In this document: positions 61,253-64,000 of the stretch, one piece after another | Layout: every line of letters begins with the position of its first letter | Numbering within the stretch: position 1 is the stretch's first letter | From: Flavobacterium anhuiense | GTDB lineage: Bacteria; Bacteroidota; Bacteroidia; Flavobacteriales; Flavobacteriaceae | Assembly: GCF_004151235.1 (NCBI RefSeq) | Contig: NZ_JUIV01000005.1 | Coordinates: 124,001 to 188,000 of the forward strand | Reading direction: 5' to 3' | DNA length: 64,000 bases | Made by a program: the position numbers and the translations under genes | The notes under the pieces: generated by a model | The model's database searches: none | What the model saw: only the letters and a program-made list of their open reading frames with translations | What the model was told of the DNA's origin: nothing

Positions 61253-61381
61253 TCAGCTTTAGAGTTAATTTCTTACAAAAAAATGAATTGAAATCTCATA
61301 ATTTATAAGCTTAATTATATAATCCAAAAAAGTGCAAAAAGCGCCAACTTTACTTTTAGAATTTTATCAGACAATATCTAT

Positions 61382-61396
61382 TTGTTTGTCAAACAA
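61382..61396. promoter_or_regulatory. possible operator: TTGTTTG-T-CAAACAA
   Basis: Perfect 7-bp inverted repeat around one central base, 32 bases before the start codon of the pyridoxamine-oxidase-like gene, at about the place where its promoter should lie. Confidence 0.35.
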
Positions 61397-61427
61397 TTAA
61401 ATATAAAAACTTTAAAAATATAATGTT

Positions 61428-61928
61428 ATGGGCGATCATAAAGACCTTACAGATGAATTTGCAGTAGACAAAATAAAAGATCTTGCTGCGCATATTAAAA
61501 CTTGCATGTTTTGTACATATAACGAATACAGATTGCAGTCTCGACCAATGTCTGTTCAGAAAATTGACGATTTGGGAAACCTATGGTTTTTATCGGATCG
61601 AAACAGCGGTCAGAATGCAGAAATAACCTTAAATCCAATGGTTGAGATTTTCTTTGCAGAACCGCATGATAAGTTTCTAACGCTTCATGGAACTGCTAGC
61701 ATTTCGTACGACAGAGAAACTATAGAGAAATTATGGGATCCGGTAGTAAAAATATGGATGCCAGGCGGAATAGATGACCCAAATTTAAGTGTCATTAAGG
61801 TAGTTCCAGAAGATGGATATTATTGGAATAATAAAAACGGAAAAATGGTTGCCATTGCAAAAATGACAGCTGCTTTTATTACAGGAAAAACGATGGATGA
61901 CGGAATTGAAGGAAGTTTGAAATTGTAG
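61428..61928 (+). CDS. pyridoxamine 5'-phosphate oxidase-like general stress protein
   Basis: A 166-residue flavin-binding split-barrel protein of the general stress protein 26 type: HIKTCMFCTYNEYRLQSRPM, NLWFLSDRNSGQNAEITLNP, VEIFFAEPHDKFLTLHGTAS and EKLWDPVVKIWMPGGIDDPN. Such proteins bind FMN/FAD or heme-like cofactors and are induced by general stress in Bacillus and Xanthomonas; the true reaction is not known. It is transcribed alone. Confidence 0.88.
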   Translation: MGDHKDLTDEFAVDKIKDLAAHIKTCMFCTYNEYRLQSRPMSVQKIDDLGNLWFLSDRNSGQNAEITLNPMVEIFFAEPHDKFLTLHGTASISYDRETIEKLWDPVVKIWMPGGIDDPNLSVIKVVPEDGYYWNNKNGKMVAIAKMTAAFITGKTMDDGIEGSLKL

Positions 61929-62257
61929 TTTTTTTTAACTGCAAAGTTTTCTTTTAACCGCAAAGAGCGCAAAGTATACGCAAAGTTCGCAAAGAAATTA
62001 TCTTTTACACTTTGAATATACTTTGCGCTCTTTGTACTTATTTTTTATGTTTACGCGCAATCATTTTCTCGCAGATTTTGCAGATCATGCAGATTTACTA
62101 TGAGAAAAGTATTCTGCAGATTAAAAAAATCTGTTTAGATCTGCAAAATCTGCGAGAAAGAAAAATTAACTACAAAAAAAAAGCTTTGCGATCTCTTTTT
62201 AATCTGCATTAAGCGCTCAAAATAAAAAAGCTTAGCGTTCTCCGCGCTAAAAAAAAA
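61929..62257. repeat. gene-free region with two nested-style inverted repeats
   Basis: The first element is a GCGCAAAG-family member: CAAAGAGCGCAAAGTATA (61961-61978) and TATACTTTGCGCTCTTTG (62017-62034) are perfect 18-base complements. The second is CGCAGAT family copy 4: the 22-base arms 62065-62086 and 62138-62159 (TTTCTCGCAGATTTTGCAGATC and its complement) are perfect. More diverged words (TTTGCGATCTC, CTTAGCGTTCTCCGCGC) fill up to 62250. No gene is seen. Confidence 0.85.
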
Positions 62258-62971
62258 TCAAATAGTCATCCTTTTTAATTCTAAAGCATTCAGAATCCCT
62301 GCTTCGCTTGCAGTATTATTGAAATAAACAAATCCTTTTTTGGAATGAATCTGCTGGTTTACATGTTTTAATTCTTCGGTAGAATAACTAGAATGAAATA
62401 ATTTTGGAACTCCATGAAAACGCATATAAAGTATTGGAAAATCTTTAAAAATAGTTTGGGGAAGATTGGGATAACTTACACTGCAAAAAGTAATATTATT
62501 TTCTTTAAAAGCATTCCAAACCTCATCATTCCACCAGCTCTTATGACGAAATTCTACCACATTTTTAAAATCATGATCGAGAATTCCAATTATAGCATCT
62601 AGTTTCTCTCTGCTGAAAGCATAACTTGGCGGAAATTGAAACAAAATAGCGGCGAGTTTGTCTTTCATTCCTTCTTTACAAATTTTATAAAACTCATTCA
62701 AACGGCTTTCGCAATCTATAAGCTTTTTAATATGAGTGATTTCTTTTGGAACTTTGACCGAAAACAAAAATGATTCGGGTGTTTTATTGTACCAGTTTTG
62801 AAAAATACGAACTGTTGGAAATTTGTAAAAACTTCCATTAAACTCATATGTATCAAAATGCTGGCAATAGAACTCAAACCATTTCTTGGAAGGAAGATTT
62901 TGAGGATAAAAAACAGTCTTCCAAAAACTGTTGTAAAAGCTAGAGCAGCCTATTGTTACTTGGTTTTTCAT
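62258..62971 (-). CDS. DUF72 family protein
   Basis: A 237-residue TIM-barrel-like protein of the DUF72 family: VTIGCSSFYNSFWKTVFYPQ, KWFEFYCQHFDTYEFNGSFY, FLFSVKVPKEITH, LAAILFQFPPSYAFSREKLD, NVVEFRHKSWWNDEVWNAFK, with FPILYMRFHGVPKLFHSSYS near the end. The family is very widespread and has no agreed activity. The gene overlaps the preceding DNA glycosylase gene by 4 bases, so the two are co-translated; such linkage has led to the guess of a nucleic-acid-related role. Confidence 0.92.
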   Translation of the reverse strand: MKNQVTIGCSSFYNSFWKTVFYPQNLPSKKWFEFYCQHFDTYEFNGSFYKFPTVRIFQNWYNKTPESFLFSVKVPKEITHIKKLIDCESRLNEFYKICKEGMKDKLAAILFQFPPSYAFSREKLDAIIGILDHDFKNVVEFRHKSWWNDEVWNAFKENNITFCSVSYPNLPQTIFKDFPILYMRFHGVPKLFHSSYSTEELKHVNQQIHSKKGFVYFNNTASEAGILNALELKRMTI

Positions 62972-63699
62972 ATATATAATTGTTGGCAGTTAGTGCAGAA
63001 AAAACTTCTGCGTTTTCGTTGTCCCGTCTGTTTTTTCTGAAACGGAAGATTACATCGCAAACACACACTTTTGGTATACGCTTCCCAATGTTTTTTGAGC
63101 TCAAATTTCTTTTTCCAATATAAAAATTCGAAGCTGTAAGTCGAGCATTCGGCGATAAGCTGGCTAATGGTATGAGGCGGAATTTTTTCTACAATTGATT
63201 CTGGATGAACATAGCAACGATACAAAACTTCATTTTTGATAATATTACCAACTCCAGAGAAAATATCTTGATCTAAAATAACATCACAAATCATTTTTTC
63301 CGGCATTTTTTCAATACTCCTCTGTGCTTTCTTCGGATTCCAATCTTCATTCATCACATCAACACTCCAATCATAATGAGAATTGATATCGCCTTCTAGG
63401 ATTTTAACCGAGCAGGTGTAGAAATTTATTTCGCCATTCTCAAAAACTAAGCTCAATCTGGGTTTTGAAGCTTTGCGTTCATTTACTCGATACGTTCCAA
63501 ACATCAGCATGTGAATTTTTACTGTAAATGAATTAAAACAGATTAAAAAATGCTTTCCCCAAGTTTTAAAAGCAAGAATAGTTTTGTCTTGTAGCCGAGC
63601 AATATCAATATGTGAGTTTCCAGATACAGAAATTATTTTCTGTCCTGCAAATTGCTGTACTTCTTCTTTTAAGATTACTATAGATGGACCTTCGGGCAT
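62968..63699 (-). CDS. Fpg/Nei family DNA glycosylase (endonuclease VIII-like)
   Basis: A 243-residue base-excision enzyme. After the initiator Met the catalytic Pro2 and Glu3 are in MPEGPSIVILKEEVQQF. KTWGKHFLICFNSFTVKIHM supplies the conserved lysine and beta strands. The helix-two-turn-helix contains FSGVGNIIKNEVLYRC. The C-terminal zinc finger is visible as CLRC and then CTNC. The protein removes oxidised pyrimidines or purines and cuts the strand by beta/delta elimination. It overlaps the DUF72 gene by 4 bases, and a terminator lies between it and the next gene. Confidence 0.92.
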   Translation of the reverse strand: MPEGPSIVILKEEVQQFAGQKIISVSGNSHIDIARLQDKTILAFKTWGKHFLICFNSFTVKIHMLMFGTYRVNERKASKPRLSLVFENGEINFYTCSVKILEGDINSHYDWSVDVMNEDWNPKKAQRSIEKMPEKMICDVILDQDIFSGVGNIIKNEVLYRCYVHPESIVEKIPPHTISQLIAECSTYSFEFLYWKKKFELKKHWEAYTKSVCLRCNLPFQKKQTGQRKRRSFFCTNCQQLYI

Positions 63700-63723
63700 A
63701 TATTCAATTTTTTATTTAACTAA

Positions 63724-63751
63724 AAAGTGCAGCTTAAGAACTGCACTTTTA
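63724..63751. terminator. bidirectional terminator
   Basis: AAAAGTGCAG / CTGCACTTTT hairpin (loop CTTAAGAA), with A and T runs on both sides, just downstream of the partial YciE-like gene on the minus strand. Confidence 0.85.
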
Positions 63752-63768
63752 TTTTATTTATCGCCGCC

Positions 63769-64000
63769 TTATTCAATTTCGGCGGCTTCGAGATTCACTG
63801 CATTTACAGCAACTTCTGTAAGTGTTTTATCAGCACCTTTTTCTTCATCAAGTGTTTGCTCTAGCAAAGTGGCTGCTTCAGCAATACCTAGAGTTTCTGC
63901 AAATTGTCTTAAAGTACCGTAAGTAGCAATTTCGTAATGTTCTATTTTTTGGCTTGCAGCAATAATTCCAGCATCACGCACTACTCCAAACCCGGTTTCT
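63769..64000 (-). CDS. YciE/DUF892 ferritin-like protein, C-terminal part (5' end outside window)
   Basis: The reading frame is open to the right window edge, so the start is missing; 77 residues are visible. ETGFGVVRDAGIIAASQKIE, HYEIATYGTLRQFAETLGIA and TLLEQTLDEEKGADKTLTEV are the C-terminal helices of DUF892/YciE proteins, with Glu and His of the di-iron-type centre. These small four-helix proteins are linked to osmotic and oxidative stress. It agrees with the stress theme of the nearby genes. Confidence 0.85.
   Translation of the reverse strand, partial: ETGFGVVRDAGIIAASQKIEHYEIATYGTLRQFAETLGIAEAATLLEQTLDEEKGADKTLTEVAVNAVNLEAAEIE

Noticed and set aside
1..64000. tRNA, rRNA, CRISPR and prophage genes
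   Set aside because: I looked for the usual tRNA CCA/T-loop words, rRNA cores, regularly spaced repeats and phage or transposase motifs and found none that I could support.

Overview
The window looks like a chromosomal segment of a Flavobacterium-type Bacteroidota. The evidence is low G+C, SusC/SusD pairs, TonB-dependent receptors with carboxypeptidase-regulatory-like domains, a FecI/FecR sigma/anti-sigma pair, a type IX secretion C-terminal sorting domain, promoters of the TTTG-N19-TAnnTTTG kind, and several families of intergenic inverted repeats (CGCAGAT, GCGCAAAG, CCCGATAGCTATCGGG and GAAGGAGAAATCTCC types). I see no rRNA, tRNA, CRISPR array, transposase or phage gene.

Layout. 0-10 kb: the start of a TonB-dependent receptor, two GNAT acetyltransferases, two DoxX-like membrane proteins, a quinone-oxidoreductase-type dehydrogenase, an AraC regulator, a secreted alpha/beta hydrolase, a TauE/SafE permease with a DUF1634 partner, and a luciferase-like monooxygenase. 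10-15.5 kb: a siderophore-type TonB receptor, a thiolase, and a divergent azoreductase/HxlR pair with a perfect operator palindrome. 15.7-24 kb: a large type IX-secreted sugar-dehydrogenase-like protein, succinate dehydrogenase/fumarate reductase subunits A and B without an anchor subunit, a DapB-like reductase with an altered active-site motif, a DUF1810 protein and an unknown membrane-anchored protein.

24.1-33.6 kb: FecI-type sigma factor, FecR, SusC with an STN signalling domain, SusD, an unrecognised lipoprotein and a di-heme cytochrome c peroxidase/MauG protein form one co-directional locus, probably a regulated outer-membrane uptake system. 33.4-37.1 kb: a small rearranged zone with three unrecognised genes and a VOC protein. 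It holds a decayed second copy of the 3' end of the peroxidase gene, duplicated terminators and a duplicated spacer.

37.2-45.7 kb (minus strand): a heavy-metal efflux operon: a small Cys/His-rich protein, CzcA-type RND pump, TolC-family CzcC, CzcB-type fusion protein and a P-type ATPase. Genome-dispersed palindromic repeats lie inside the signal-peptide-coding parts of both czcC and czcB; in czcB the repeat appears to encode most of the lipoprotein signal sequence. 46-48 kb: two outer-membrane barrel-like proteins.

47.9-54.5 kb (minus strand): a compact signalling operon (response-regulator/kinase fusion, a CHASE3-HAMP-GAF-kinase with three receiver domains, a single receiver, CheR and CheB) with no chemoreceptor. 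54.9-64 kb: genes suggesting stress physiology (SDR dehydrogenase, SemiSWEET, PAS kinase facing a single-domain response regulator, pyridoxamine-oxidase-like stress protein, DUF72, Nei/Fpg DNA glycosylase and a YciE-like ferritin-fold protein cut by the window edge). All functions are inferred from motifs read by eye; no database search was possible.
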